64,000 bases of DNA, from assembly GCA_016124945.1 (NCBI GenBank), contig WGMT01000048.1, positions 193,501 to 257,500 of the forward strand, given 5' to 3'. The number at the start of each line of letters is the position of its first letter. Position 1 is the stretch's first letter. Shown here piece after piece: positions 26,216 through 35,010 of the stretch. Below the pieces are notes generated by a model that was not told where the DNA came from, ran no database searches, and saw only the letters and a program-made list of their open reading frames with translations. Origin of the DNA: a bacterium. Lineage in GTDB: Bacteria > Chloroflexota > Anaerolineae > Caldilineales > Caldilineaceae. The translations under genes and the position numbers were made by a program.

Positions 26216-27502
26216 CTATTTGTTTAATTTGACGACAATGCGAAACCCGCCCTCTGGTCGCGGCCCGGCGGCAAAGTGACCACGTAATTCTTGGACACGA
26301 TCCCGAATCCCCGAGAGACCAAAGCCGAATTTCTGTGGCGCTTGTGCACGGCCGTTGTCTTCCACCACCAGCCAGATCATCTCGGTGGTGAAGGCCAGTG
26401 TAATTGTCACTTCGCTTGCGCCGGAGTGACGGCGTACATTGGTGAGCGCTTCTTGGGCTGCGCGATAGATGGGCAATGCCAGATCGGGCGCCAGTGGTGT
26501 CACCTTGCCTTCGGTGCGGCAGCGGATATCAATTGTGGTGGCGCGCTTGAACTCGTCTACAAGGCTCTGAATCGCTTCAACAATCGAAAAGCTATCCAGG
26601 GCGTGGGGGTGTAGCGCCCGAATCGAGCGGCGTACATCTGCCAGGCCATCTTTCACCAGCGCCTTTGAGCGGCGCGCTGCCTCTTGTATTTCGGCGCTAC
26701 GTTCTGCGGGCAGACGGGCCATCAGCTCCATCTGTACGTCGAGTGTGGTTAGGGTATGGCCAAGTGTATCGTGAAACTCACGGGCAATGCGGGCGCGTTC
26801 TCTGTCTACAGCCAGGGCTTCGACACGGTTGACATAATTGCGGTAGCGTTGCGCCGAAACAGGATTGGGCTGCGCCAGCGGTGTTTGCATCGGCTTTCCC
26901 TGCCGGGCAGGCAACAGCGCGTGGACGAGTAGATCAAGCCCAACCAGGGCGGCCAGCCCCACCGGGATCACCTGCAACACCTCGATGACGGCACCCATAT
27001 CTGCGGCGGTGATCACGTAGATCAACGCCGCCGTTGCAGACATCAGCACGAACCAGAGACGTCCTATGCGGCGATTGGTAAACGAGAGCACAATCTGCCC
27101 TTCAACGGCCAGGATCAACGGCAAAAGGAACATGTGAAAGGCAAAGCCTGCAATCACTGTCACCAGCCCACCGAGGCCAAGCCAGGCCAGGTGATACGAA
27201 ACCGGCGTGGCGTGCACGAACCAGCGGTGGCTCCACATTGGGTAACGGGCAATCAACACCAACCCCAGGCAGAGGTATGCCACCGCCTGCCCCAACCCCG
27301 GCCATGAAAGCTGTAGCAGTAGAGCGGTGATCACTGCAAGGGTAATCCAGCATGAAAGCAAAAAACTGAGGCGGTAAGACAGCATATACTCACGTCGGCT
27401 GCGTCCATGTTCCAGGGGGGCGGCGCTTGCCTCGCTTAAGGAGGCGAGACGGATGCCCGTTCGCTGTAACAGGTTACTGACTACGCCTGGACTGAGTCGC
27501 AT
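26216..27502 (-). CDS. NarL-type sensor histidine kinase
   Basis: Protein of 428 aa from the ATG chosen. About six N-terminal hydrophobic segments (to about residue 190) are followed by a HisKA_3 dimerisation domain with RIAREFHDTLGHTL (phospho-His) and a HATPase domain with the N-box AAQEALTNVRRHSGA, and VVEDNGRA and GFGLSGIRDRV. It autophosphorylates and passes phosphate to the regulator encoded just upstream. The start overlaps the regulator gene by 22 bases; a GTG four codons earlier is an alternative. No extracytoplasmic sensor domain is evident, so it may sense through the membrane. Confidence 0.88.
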   Translation of the reverse strand: MRLSPGVVSNLLQRTGIRLASLSEASAAPLEHGRSRREYMLSYRLSFLLSCWITLAVITALLLQLSWPGLGQAVAYLCLGLVLIARYPMWSHRWFVHATPVSYHLAWLGLGGLVTVIAGFAFHMFLLPLILAVEGQIVLSFTNRRIGRLWFVLMSATAALIYVITAADMGAVIEVLQVIPVGLAALVGLDLLVHALLPARQGKPMQTPLAQPNPVSAQRYRNYVNRVEALAVDRERARIAREFHDTLGHTLTTLDVQMELMARLPAERSAEIQEAARRSKALVKDGLADVRRSIRALHPHALDSFSIVEAIQSLVDEFKRATTIDIRCRTEGKVTPLAPDLALPIYRAAQEALTNVRRHSGASEVTITLAFTTEMIWLVVEDNGRAQAPQKFGFGLSGIRDRVQELRGHFAAGPRPEGGFRIVVKLNK

Positions 27503-28149
27503 AAAAGCCCCCACTCTACGGCGAGACGCACAGCATGTGCACGGTCGCGCGCATTTAGTTTTGCAATAATTTGGCTCACGTAGTTTTTTACAGTGCCCTC
27601 GGCCAGAGACAACTTTTCGGCGATCTCGGCATTGGCCGAACCGGCAGCCATCAACGTCACCACATCACGTTCCCGATCAGTCAGGCGCTCGGTAAGAATC
27701 GGCTCCCAGGGCTCGTTGCCCGAGAGGTGCACCATCCGCCGGATCACTTTCTGCGTCACCGAAGGATCGAGGATCGACTGCCCGTTGTGCACGCTGCGGA
27801 TGGCACCGGCCAACCACTCTGGATCGGCGTTCTTCAGCAAATAGCCTGCTGCACCAGATTCCAGCGACTCATAGACATACTCGTCGTTATCGAACGTGGT
27901 TAGGATGATCACACGTACATCGGGAAAACGCGCATGAATTTTGTGTGTGGCGGCAATGCCGTTCATGTCCGGCATGCGCACATCCATCAATACCACATCG
28001 GGGAGATGGCGTTCCACCATTTCCACTGCTTCGCGGCCGCTTTCGGCCTTGGCCACAATTTCAAGATCTGGGAACATACTCAGCAGGGCCGCCACACCTT
28101 CGCGCAAAAGCACCTGGTCGTCGGCAATTAAGATACGGATTGGGGGCAT
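27481..28149 (-). CDS. NarL/LuxR-family response regulator
   Basis: Protein of 222 aa with an N-terminal receiver (IADDQ near 9-13, acceptor Asp in VVLMDVRMPD near 55, Lys in YLLKNAD near 105) and a C-terminal LuxR-type helix-turn-helix (LTDRERDVVTLMAAG, NAEIAEKLSLAEGTVKNYVSQI). It is the partner of the histidine kinase whose gene overlaps its 3' end. Targets are unknown; the glycan operons on both sides are candidates. GTG/ATG heptamer repeats lie between it and the next gene upstream. Confidence 0.92.
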   Translation of the reverse strand: MPPIRILIADDQVLLREGVAALLSMFPDLEIVAKAESGREAVEMVERHLPDVVLMDVRMPDMNGIAATHKIHARFPDVRVIILTTFDNDEYVYESLESGAAGYLLKNADPEWLAGAIRSVHNGQSILDPSVTQKVIRRMVHLSGNEPWEPILTERLTDRERDVVTLMAAGSANAEIAEKLSLAEGTVKNYVSQIIAKLNARDRAHAVRLAVEWGLLCDSVQA

Positions 28150-28186
28150 GGGTGTACTCCGAATGTCAATGATAAGAAGGGGGAGA

Positions 28187-28330
28187 GTGATGCGTGATGC
28201 GTGATGCGTAATCGGTAAACGGTGTTGTCTCTACTCATGCAACCCGCAATTCGCAACCCGCAACCCGCACACAGACGGCGTCAACATCCCCTTCGAATTA
28301 CGCATCACGAATTACGCATCACGTTCTCCA
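28187..28330. repeat. Two heptamer repeat tracts (GTGATGC/GTAATTC and CGCAACC)
   Basis: Units of gtgatgc and gtaatc(g) at 28187-28217, cgcaacc/cgcaatt at 28242-28268, and gcatcac/gaattac at 28298-28322. The last tract encodes the C-terminal MRNS and stop of the thymidylate-kinase-like gene. It separates the two-component pair from the glycosyltransferase operon. Confidence 0.8.
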
Positions 28331-28982
28331 CAACGCGCCGGTTCACCTCGTCCACACTCTCGCGGCTCGACAGCACGGGTAGCTTTAGGTCTTCGGCCAG
28401 CCGTTGGAAGCCGGCCAGCCGTTGTGCGAGGAGGCGATCCACTTCCAGGTCGCTGCGGCGTTGGCGCAGTGTGTCAACATCCAGGGTAAGAATTGTGCAG
28501 TGGGCGCCTTTGGGCAGCAAACGCAGAAAGAGACGCCCCGGTAATTTGTGGTGAAAATCCGGGTCGCCTAGCGCAAGGGACAGGTCGACGATCATGTCGA
28601 AGACAAATCGCTCGCACACAATGGTCTTGCCACGTCGTAGCGGGCGAAAGACCTTGAACATGGCGGCCCCCGTGGCGTCGACGAGTAATACCCACGGCAA
28701 CAGCGTGCGCAACAGCCATGAGCGGCGAAAATCCCAATAGCCCTGTTTCACCCCATCGCGCTCCTCATACCAGCTTAGGCCGCGCAGCCGGGCATAGACC
28801 AGGAGCGGCAGCGTTAGAAAGAAGGGAAAGCGTAGCCAGAGGTGTTCCGGTTCAATGCCCTGCGCTCGGTAGTGTTCCAACATCAGGCGCGCCTGGGTGC
28901 TCTTGCCGGTGCCGTCGCAGCCGGTGATGTAGACAAAGCCGCCTTTGTTTTCTGCTACAGTGTTTGGATGAGCTGTGACCAC
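28305..28982 (-). CDS. Thymidylate-kinase-like P-loop protein
   Basis: Protein of 225 aa with the Walker A motif GCDGTGKST (near residues 20-28), CERFVFDMIVDL (the DR-like catalytic region) and a lid-like basic region. It resembles thymidylate kinases, but such paralogues in glycan loci may phosphorylate other substrates. The GTG start overlaps the end of the glycosyltransferase gene by 28 bases. The last codons fall in a heptamer repeat. Confidence 0.7.
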   Translation of the reverse strand: MVTAHPNTVAENKGGFVYITGCDGTGKSTQARLMLEHYRAQGIEPEHLWLRFPFFLTLPLLVYARLRGLSWYEERDGVKQGYWDFRRSWLLRTLLPWVLLVDATGAAMFKVFRPLRRGKTIVCERFVFDMIVDLSLALGDPDFHHKLPGRLFLRLLPKGAHCTILTLDVDTLRQRRSDLEVDRLLAQRLAGFQRLAEDLKLPVLSSRESVDEVNRRVVENVMRNS

Positions 28983-30166
28983 TCTTCTCCTACCTTCTGC
29001 CAGCTTCGAATTGGCGGCCGCGAGGACGCCCCATTCTCGTGGCCCGTGCGTCGCAGCGCCGTCGATGCTTCGAGCAGTGCCTGTGCCAAAGAATGGGGAT
29101 CGGCCGGTTCGGCCAGGTAATTGACGCCACCCGCCGCCATTTCGGGCAAAGAGGCCACACGGGTGGTGACAACCGGCTTGCCCAGCGCCTTGGCTTCGAG
29201 CACACTAAGCGGCGCGTCGGCAGGGACGAGTTCAAAGGGCAGCGCCACAATGTCGGTGGCGTCTACATGCTCCGTCAACTCCTGAGGTTGCAGAAAGCCG
29301 CTGATTACATGGATGTGATCGCTCATGTCGCTGTCTTCGAGGAGCAGGCGTAGTTCGGCGTCCTCTTGCAAGAGTTCGTCGCGTCGGCGTCGATTGAGCA
29401 CCAATAACTTGAGCGACGGATCTTGGCGGCGGGCAATGGTCATGGCGCGGATCAGCGTGTGCAGCCCCCGCAACGGCGCAGGAGATCCAAAAAAGAGGAC
29501 CACCGTATCGTCTTCGGTGTAGCCCAGGCGTCGGCGCGTAGCCTGTTGCCTCGCCTGATCTGTGACGCCCCAGATCTCGTCCACGCCCGGGGGGATCACC
29601 TTCACCTGCCCTGCGTGTAGCCCATTTTCCAGCAACCGCTGCGACGTGGCCTCGGTTTGTACCACCAGCCCCGCAAGTCGCCCATCCGCAATAGGACGCT
29701 TGACAAACGCCTTAGGCACCATCAGCCCCGCCACATGAATGGCGCTCAGTTTGTAGCCTTTGGCAATGCGACGAATCCCCAAGCGCAGCAGCTCGTGGGG
29801 CCGGTAGATCAGCCCGGGAAAGATCCCCAACACCGGCACATCGGGCCAGCCGTCGATGCGTTGGTGGACAAAGCTGGGCAACCCCAGATGCCACAAAATC
29901 ACATTGGGCGTGCTCTCTTCCACGGCAGATTGGAGCGCCTCATTCGCATGCCAATGGTAGCGATTCACCGAAGGGATGCGCCGCAGGGTGATGCCGTTGA
30001 AACTGTTCGCGCCGGTATTGTCCGCGCCATCGGTGACAACGGTCACCTTGTGTCCCTGCTCGTGGAGTTGCAGGGCTATCTCAGAGAGATAGCGCCAGGG
30101 CTGTAGGCGTAGATTCTTTTCGGTATAGCCGCCTGTAATCAGGCAGACGGATTTGCGGTTGCTCAT
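28955..30166 (-). CDS. Glycosyltransferase family 4 (GT-B)
   Basis: Protein of 403 aa with a GT-B fold. The N-terminal region has LITGGYTEKNLRLQPWRYLSEIA, the C-terminal half has VLFFGSPAPLRGLHTLIRA, and the EX7E-like region is PADAPLSVLEAKALGKPVV. It adds a sugar from a nucleotide donor to a lipid-linked acceptor on the cytoplasmic face. Donor and acceptor are unknown. It lies within the leftward glycosyltransferase operon, about 60 bases after the next GT4 gene. Confidence 0.88.
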   Translation of the reverse strand: MSNRKSVCLITGGYTEKNLRLQPWRYLSEIALQLHEQGHKVTVVTDGADNTGANSFNGITLRRIPSVNRYHWHANEALQSAVEESTPNVILWHLGLPSFVHQRIDGWPDVPVLGIFPGLIYRPHELLRLGIRRIAKGYKLSAIHVAGLMVPKAFVKRPIADGRLAGLVVQTEATSQRLLENGLHAGQVKVIPPGVDEIWGVTDQARQQATRRRLGYTEDDTVVLFFGSPAPLRGLHTLIRAMTIARRQDPSLKLLVLNRRRRDELLQEDAELRLLLEDSDMSDHIHVISGFLQPQELTEHVDATDIVALPFELVPADAPLSVLEAKALGKPVVTTRVASLPEMAAGGVNYLAEPADPHSLAQALLEASTALRRTGHENGASSRPPIRSWQKVGEEWSQLIQTL

Positions 30167-30240
30167 AGATGTCTACTTTCGCGTGCATGTAGCATAGACC
30201 TACAGGCCGCAGTTTTACATGCCGTAGTTTTACATGATAG
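30167..30240. repeat. 15-base tandem repeat at a gene end
   Basis: Two copies of the unit ccgYagttttacatg at 30208-30237. Read on the minus strand, the unit supplies the stop codon (ATCATGTAA) of the following gene. Confidence 0.7.
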
Positions 30241-31360
30241 AAGCATAGGCATTCAGATAGTTTTCGCTCACCCGTTTCCAGGAGTAGCGTTCTTCGATGG
30301 TGCGGTGCGCCGCCATGCCCAATCCGTCCGCCAGTCCTCCATCTTTGAGCAGGCGCAGCGTGGCGTCGGCAATGGCGGCAGGGTTGTGTGGTGGCACCAG
30401 CAGGCCGTTCCCCTCAGGCTCGATCACATCCAGCGCGCCGCTGACGGCGGTGGAAATCACCGGTCGGCCACAGGCCATCGCCTCTAGTAACACCGTGGGC
30501 AACCCTTCGTAGTGGGCTGGATGGATGAAGAGGGTGGCGTTACGATAGAGATCGACCAATTGCCGCCGATCCTGGATGTGGCCCAGCAACTTGACCTGAT
30601 CGCTCAGATTGCGCTGTTCGATTTCGCTCTGTAGATCCTTTTGCATGGGGCCGCTGCCTGCAATGTAAAAGCGGAACGACGGCTCCTGGCGGGCGACGAT
30701 CTCTGCCGCCGCCACGAGATCGGCGATCCCTTTGCGCGGGGCCAGCCGGGCGACGGTGAGGGCGTAGCGCTCTGTTGCAGGCTCGTGCCCAGGGCACGGT
30801 GGGCCGAAAAGCGTGGTGTCGACGCCATTTCCGAGCACGCGCACCCGCTGGGGATCAATCCCGTAAGCGTTCATCTCGGCGGCCACACTGTGCGAAACCG
30901 CCGTCAACGCGGTGGCATGATCAAAGAGTTCCTGTTCGAGCCGGTAGCTGATAGGTGCTTGCATTTTGATCAGCCAACCGAGCAGCGAATCCATGCTCAC
31001 GGCGGCGGCGTCGGCCTTCATCGGCGTGTGCACCGTCACCAGGAAAGGACGCTTCGTGTGTGGGCGTTTCACCAACGGCGTGTGCAGGTGGAAGAGATCA
31101 ACTTCGTCTTCTAACTGCCTCACCAACTGATTCACCCACAGGCTGTGGACGTGCACGTGGAAGGGGTAGAGCGGCACAAAAGGTGGTCGCCAGACGTCGA
31201 TGCCGTCGACCACCTGATGATGGGTGCGGTGTGCCCCGCCGCGGGTGATGATCTGCACTTTGTGTCCGCGGCTGTGGAGTTGTTTGGCCAGATTCCAGGT
31301 GTAAAAACCGATCCCTTCCGCGGGGGGGAAAGGAGTCGACGCAATCATACAAATACGCAT
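30230..31360 (-). CDS. Glycosyltransferase family 4 (GT-B)
   Basis: Protein of 376 aa, typical GT4. The glycine-rich N-terminus contains FPPAEGIGFYTWNLAKQL, the C-terminal half has LTVARLAPRKGIADLV, and the EX7E motif is EGLPTVLLEAMACGRPVIS. Likely a retaining transferase for surface-polysaccharide repeat synthesis. Its ATG lies 2 bases after the PssE-like stop. Confidence 0.92.
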   Translation of the reverse strand: MRICMIASTPFPPAEGIGFYTWNLAKQLHSRGHKVQIITRGGAHRTHHQVVDGIDVWRPPFVPLYPFHVHVHSLWVNQLVRQLEDEVDLFHLHTPLVKRPHTKRPFLVTVHTPMKADAAAVSMDSLLGWLIKMQAPISYRLEQELFDHATALTAVSHSVAAEMNAYGIDPQRVRVLGNGVDTTLFGPPCPGHEPATERYALTVARLAPRKGIADLVAAAEIVARQEPSFRFYIAGSGPMQKDLQSEIEQRNLSDQVKLLGHIQDRRQLVDLYRNATLFIHPAHYEGLPTVLLEAMACGRPVISTAVSGALDVIEPEGNGLLVPPHNPAAIADATLRLLKDGGLADGLGMAAHRTIEERYSWKRVSENYLNAYASIM

Positions 31361-31362
31361 GG

Positions 31363-31899
31363 TTACGGCTTTCTCTGCGTAGAATTTACCTGCGTGGCCT
31401 TCATCTCTATCGATGGGTTGCGACGCCAGCCGTGTAATTGTTGACGCAGCGCCTTCATCAATGGGGCCGCGCCGGAGGGGGTGCTCCCCTGTTCGGTGAC
31501 CAGTTCAATCGCCTGGCGCAGCGACTCGACCGTTGGGTCGTAGACGACGACGGCGCGCCTTTCTTCGGCGAGGGCGCGTGCCAGTTCGAGCTGGTGATCG
31601 TCGATGTGCTCGTTGAGATGGTGACGACGGGGCACCACGATCACCGGCTTGCGGCGGCTCAGCGCTGTGATCACCGAACCGGCCGCCGCATGGCTGATGA
31701 CGATGCGCGCCGACTTGTTCAATGTTTCGATGTGGTCGCTGGTTGTGAAGGCGAAATGTTCGGCGTGCTGCGGCACAAAGGCCGAACAGCCGGTTTGCAG
31801 GATCACCTGTTCATCCAGCAAGGCCGCCAGCTCGTCTATGGGCTTGAGCAGGCGGTCGAAGTGCATGGTTGGGTTGGTGCCTACGGTGACAAAGATCAA
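31363..31899 (-). CDS. PssE/Alg13-like glycosyltransferase catalytic subunit
   Basis: Protein of 178 aa matching the catalytic half of the split Alg13/Alg14 type transferase: IFVTVGTNP at the N-terminus, SHAAAGSVITALSRRKPVIVVPR as donor site, and HLNEHIDDHQLELARAL. The start was set to a TTG that overlaps the stop of the PssD-like gene (TTGA) with GAAGGAG 7 bases upstream. The open frame continues upstream only in the shadow of that gene. With the PssD partner it should form a membrane-bound enzyme adding the second sugar of a lipid-linked repeat unit. Confidence 0.88.
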   Translation of the reverse strand: MIFVTVGTNPTMHFDRLLKPIDELAALLDEQVILQTGCSAFVPQHAEHFAFTTSDHIETLNKSARIVISHAAAGSVITALSRRKPVIVVPRRHHLNEHIDDHQLELARALAEERRAVVVYDPTVESLRQAIELVTEQGSTPSGAAPLMKALRQQLHGWRRNPSIEMKATQVNSTQRKP

Positions 31900-32345
31900 A
31901 TGACGGCTCCTTCGTAGCGTGCTTTCGGGCCACAATGTGCAAGCAGTTGCGGCCATTGGACATAAAAGGCATCGGCAACGGGATAGACGAGTTTGCCCGT
32001 CTTCGAAAGGCCGTCGATGCGGCACCAACTCTCGATGAAGATGGTTCTGATGCCCAGGGGTTTGGCCAGGTAGAAAAAGGGCAGGGCAATCTCTGCACCC
32101 AGGCTCACAATCGCATCTGGTTTTTCGGTGAGCAGGATGCGCATCACCTGTGGCAGCGAACGCAGCAGCCGTAGCGGACTGGTGCCGTATGGTTCGATGA
32201 AGTAGGCGGGCGCAATGGCGGAAACGTCCTCTTCGCGCGAACCTGTCCAGGTAACGAAGAAGATCTCGTCTTCGGCGAATGTGTCGAGGATCTGAAGTGT
32301 CTCGGTGAGATGGCCACCCGATGAGGTGACGAGGCAGATCTTCAA
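31896..32345 (-). CDS. PssD/Alg14-like glycosyltransferase membrane subunit
   Basis: Protein of 149 aa with the Alg14 pattern: CLVTSSGGHLTETLQIL at the N-terminus, FFVTWTGSRE, PDAIVSLGAEIALPFFYLAK and FIESWCRIDGLS. This subunit recruits and activates the PssE/Alg13 partner at the membrane. The two genes overlap by 4 bases, as is usual for the pair. Confidence 0.9.
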   Translation of the reverse strand: MKICLVTSSGGHLTETLQILDTFAEDEIFFVTWTGSREEDVSAIAPAYFIEPYGTSPLRLLRSLPQVMRILLTEKPDAIVSLGAEIALPFFYLAKPLGIRTIFIESWCRIDGLSKTGKLVYPVADAFYVQWPQLLAHCGPKARYEGAVI

Positions 32346-32378
32346 GATAGCTCTCCTCTCTCTACTACCAAATGACCA

Positions 32379-33464
32379 CTACCAAATCGCAATGAGACGG
32401 CAGAGCCGCCCATAGCCGGTGAGCAGCGGTTGGGTGATGCCTTCCATTACACGCGCGATTTTGTCGGGCACGGTGCCGGTAAAGCGAATCTCAGGCGAAA
32501 GGACTGCCAGCAGATGTGCATCTGAAACTTTGCGAAACGCCTGTGTCTGCCGGTGTAGATCGCGAACCTTGTTGCGGTTCGTCCAGATCCAGCGCCACGC
32601 TGCCAATTTTGCGCGCAGGTGGGCCGGGCCTTGCATGGCGGAGTAGACCCAGGCCATGGCTTCGCCGAAGAGCAGCCCCGGCAAGAGCAAGATCAGCGTC
32701 GGCAGGTGTAGTGTCTTCAACATGGTCAACCAGCGGTTACGTTCCAGGTAGAAGACCTTGTTGGGGCTGAGCTTGAAGGTGTAGCGATGCAGGATCATCG
32801 AATCTGGCGCGAAGCGGATGCGATAGCCGGCCAGGTGTCCCCGTAGCGACAGATCGGTGTCGTCGAGATAGAACTCGAAGGTCTCATCAAAGCCGCCGAT
32901 GGTTTTAAAGAGTGAGCGGCGTACGGCACAGGCCGCGCCGGAGACGGCGACGACGTCATCGGCCATCTGCCATCGGTCGGCGCTCTCTTTGAAACCGCGG
33001 CAGACGGTAAGCCCCGTCCAGGTAAGATCGTTACCGCAGGTATTGATCAGGTGCGGTGCGTCGTAGAGCAGGATGCGCGATGTGCTCATGCCCACGCTGC
33101 TGTCTTCGAGGATGGGGCGTACGAGTTCACGCAGCCAACCGGGCTGTGCCATAGTGTCGGCGTTGATAAAGATCAGGATCTCGCCGCTTGCCACGGCCGC
33201 GCCTGCATTGTACCCGCCGGTAATGGCACGATTGACGGGCAACGTCACCAAGCGGATGCGGTCGCGATAGCCTTCGAGGAGAGTCGGTGTCTCGTCGGTA
33301 GAGGCGTTGTCCACCACAATCACCTCGAAGTTCGGGTAATCCTGTGTGAATAGGCTCTCCAGGCATGGCGGCAGGTCGTGGGCAGCGTTGTAGGCGGTGA
33401 TCACGACGCTACACAGTGGTTGGTCCTGACGCGTCTCCCTTTGGGAGAGGAGTTGGCTTATCAT
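32379..33464 (-). CDS. Glycosyltransferase family 2 (GT-A)
   Basis: Protein of 361 aa with VVITAYNAAHDLPPCLESL near 20, VDNASTDETP, and the metal motif FINADTM (DxD-like). A GGFDETFEFYLDDTDLSLR region is typical of rhamnosyl- or galactofuranosyl-type GT2 enzymes, and one hydrophobic segment lies near 265-285. It adds a sugar to the growing glycan. Its ATG overlaps the TGA of the ancestral frame of the next gene by 4 bases. Confidence 0.9.
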   Translation of the reverse strand: MISQLLSQRETRQDQPLCSVVITAYNAAHDLPPCLESLFTQDYPNFEVIVVDNASTDETPTLLEGYRDRIRLVTLPVNRAITGGYNAGAAVASGEILIFINADTMAQPGWLRELVRPILEDSSVGMSTSRILLYDAPHLINTCGNDLTWTGLTVCRGFKESADRWQMADDVVAVSGAACAVRRSLFKTIGGFDETFEFYLDDTDLSLRGHLAGYRIRFAPDSMILHRYTFKLSPNKVFYLERNRWLTMLKTLHLPTLILLLPGLLFGEAMAWVYSAMQGPAHLRAKLAAWRWIWTNRNKVRDLHRQTQAFRKVSDAHLLAVLSPEIRFTGTVPDKIARVMEGITQPLLTGYGRLCRLIAIW

Positions 33465-33601
33465 TTGGCAGATTCTCGTTTGTCTTTGAGCATGCGGACG
33501 AGTAAGGATCGCACCGAATGCAGAATGACGCCGGTGGAAAGGCCGATTGCGCCCAGGATGATCAGCAGCATTGTCGTCAAGGCGTAGCCGAGCGAAAACT
33601 G
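33461..33601 (-). pseudogene. Stranded C-terminal membrane helix of the upstream GT2 gene
   Basis: In frame with the GT2 gene and directly after its TAG stop (33602-33604), the sequence reads on as QFSLGYALTTMLLIILGAIG and onwards, a membrane helix and basic tail, to a TGA. This matches the C-terminal helix of dolichol-phosphate-mannose-synthase-like GT2 proteins. The TGA forms a 4-base ATGA overlap with the next gene, so the frame was once whole. Confidence 0.85.
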
Positions 33602-34459
33602 CTATGTGCTGTTGAAGATGGCAACCGTACCGTTGCCCATCAAAAGCCCGGCTATAAGTAGTAAAATGGCCGGCACACCAAAGAAGAGCATGGGCCGCGA
33701 CTGACCCACCAGGCGCAGGATGCCGTCTAGCACCTGCACGCCGTGGACAAACGGATTCCGCTTAGGGGGCTCGGCATAGACACAGCTAATGGGCACCTCT
33801 TGCACACGCAGGCTATGTTCTTTGATCAAGAACTGCATCTCGGACTCCACCGAAAAGCCGCGACTCTGGTGTTGTGTCAGCAACATGGCGGCCCTGGGTG
33901 AGAGCGCACGGAAGCCGCTCTGTGAATCAGTGAGCGGAACACCCGAAGCCGAATTGGTAACCCAGGTGAGCCCATGCTGGCCGATCTGTCGCCACCAGGG
34001 GATGTCGCTTTCGATTTCGAGAAAGCGTGAGCCGACCACAATGTCTGCACTGCCTTCGAGGATTGGGCGCACTACTTCGGGTAGCTCCTTGGGTTGGTGC
34101 TGGCCGTCACCGTCCATGAGCACCAGGGCTTCAACGGCTTCACTTTTCATGGCTGTCTCAATTCCACGGGCCAATGCAGCCCCTTTGCCGCTGTTGGTCT
34201 CCATCGAGATCACCTTGGCCCCGGCGGCAGCTGCTACAAGCGCCGTGTCGTCGGTGGAGCCGTCGTCGACGATCAGAACAGTGTCCACATACTTGGCGGC
34301 TGCCAGAACCACACTGCCGATAAAGCGCTCTTCGTTGTGGGCAGGAATCACGGCAACAACACCGCCCAGTTTGGGGAAAGAGACTTCGACAAAGTCCATG
34401 AGGTGGAGCGTGTCATGGCGGACCTGCGTGTCCTTTGGCGCTTGCTTCTGTACTTGCAT
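33602..34459 (-). CDS. Polyprenyl-phosphate GT2 with premature in-frame TAG
   Basis: The 285-aa product has a GT-A domain (VVAVIPAHNEERFIGSV, VDDGSTDDTA, VLMDGDGQHQP with the metal-binding DGD) and one membrane helix (LLFFGVPAILLLIAGLLMG) near the end. Relatives carry a second C-terminal helix. Here a TAG replaces what is probably a CAG codon, and the missing helix follows in frame. The shortened protein keeps the catalytic domain and may still work with one helix. AAAGGAG lies 8 bases before the ATG. It is the first gene of the leftward glycosyltransferase operon. Confidence 0.88.
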   Translation of the reverse strand: MQVQKQAPKDTQVRHDTLHLMDFVEVSFPKLGGVVAVIPAHNEERFIGSVVLAAAKYVDTVLIVDDGSTDDTALVAAAAGAKVISMETNSGKGAALARGIETAMKSEAVEALVLMDGDGQHQPKELPEVVRPILEGSADIVVGSRFLEIESDIPWWRQIGQHGLTWVTNSASGVPLTDSQSGFRALSPRAAMLLTQHQSRGFSVESEMQFLIKEHSLRVQEVPISCVYAEPPKRNPFVHGVQVLDGILRLVGQSRPMLFFGVPAILLLIAGLLMGNGTVAIFNST

Positions 34460-35010
34460 TTACATTTCTCCTTTTGGACCAAGGCTTTGGGGCCAAAGTC
34501 CGGCTGTTTTATGGAGGATGGTGAATGAGCTTGACTACGCACGCAGTGCAGACCGTAAACAAACAATCAGTACAACTCGATACACATCGCTTCTTGACAC
34601 ATGGGTTATGCTTATGGATTGTTGTGTTCATTCTTTGCAGAGAGTAGTTCGTCGCTTCTAATGGGTGTTGAATAACGTTTTAGCCATAAAGTAAGGAGAA
34701 CCGAGTATCTGTACATAGTCATCTGCGTTTGTATGAAGATGCAATGCAAGAAAGATATAGTGATAATAAGGAAAATCGCATAAATCGTACATTAAAATTA
34801 GGTAAAAATCTCTATTTAAATTTAACCATTTGTTAATGTTGGGATTTTGATGTGATTGCAATTTTCCCGCTAATCAACTAGATTAAATATGGTGTGTAGT
34901 TAGTTTTTTTACATAAATGTCCTTCAGTTACCTTTTATAATGCAACTCGCTAACGAATTCATGGTTATTGTTTGTAAGTTTTTAGCTAAGTAGTAGGGTA
35001 ACTCTATGTC
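34460..35010. other. AT-rich divergent intergenic region
   Basis: A 551-base stretch between divergent genes, clearly richer in A and T than its surroundings (for example 34730-34980). It holds runs such as taaaattaggtaaaa. It should contain promoters for the leftward glycosyltransferase operon and for the rightward membrane-protein genes. No convincing gene is seen. Confidence 0.5.

Noticed and set aside
28187..28330. Possible CRISPR array in the heptamer tracts
   Set aside because: Units are 7 bases and contiguous with no spacers, and no cas genes are present.
31900..32028. Extension of the PssE-like protein
   Set aside because: It overlaps the PssD gene in another frame; the TTG start with GAAGGAG and the normal PssE length are better.
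34658..34861. 67-aa ORF in the AT-rich gap
   Set aside because: No ribosome site and low-complexity composition; expected by chance in AT-rich DNA.
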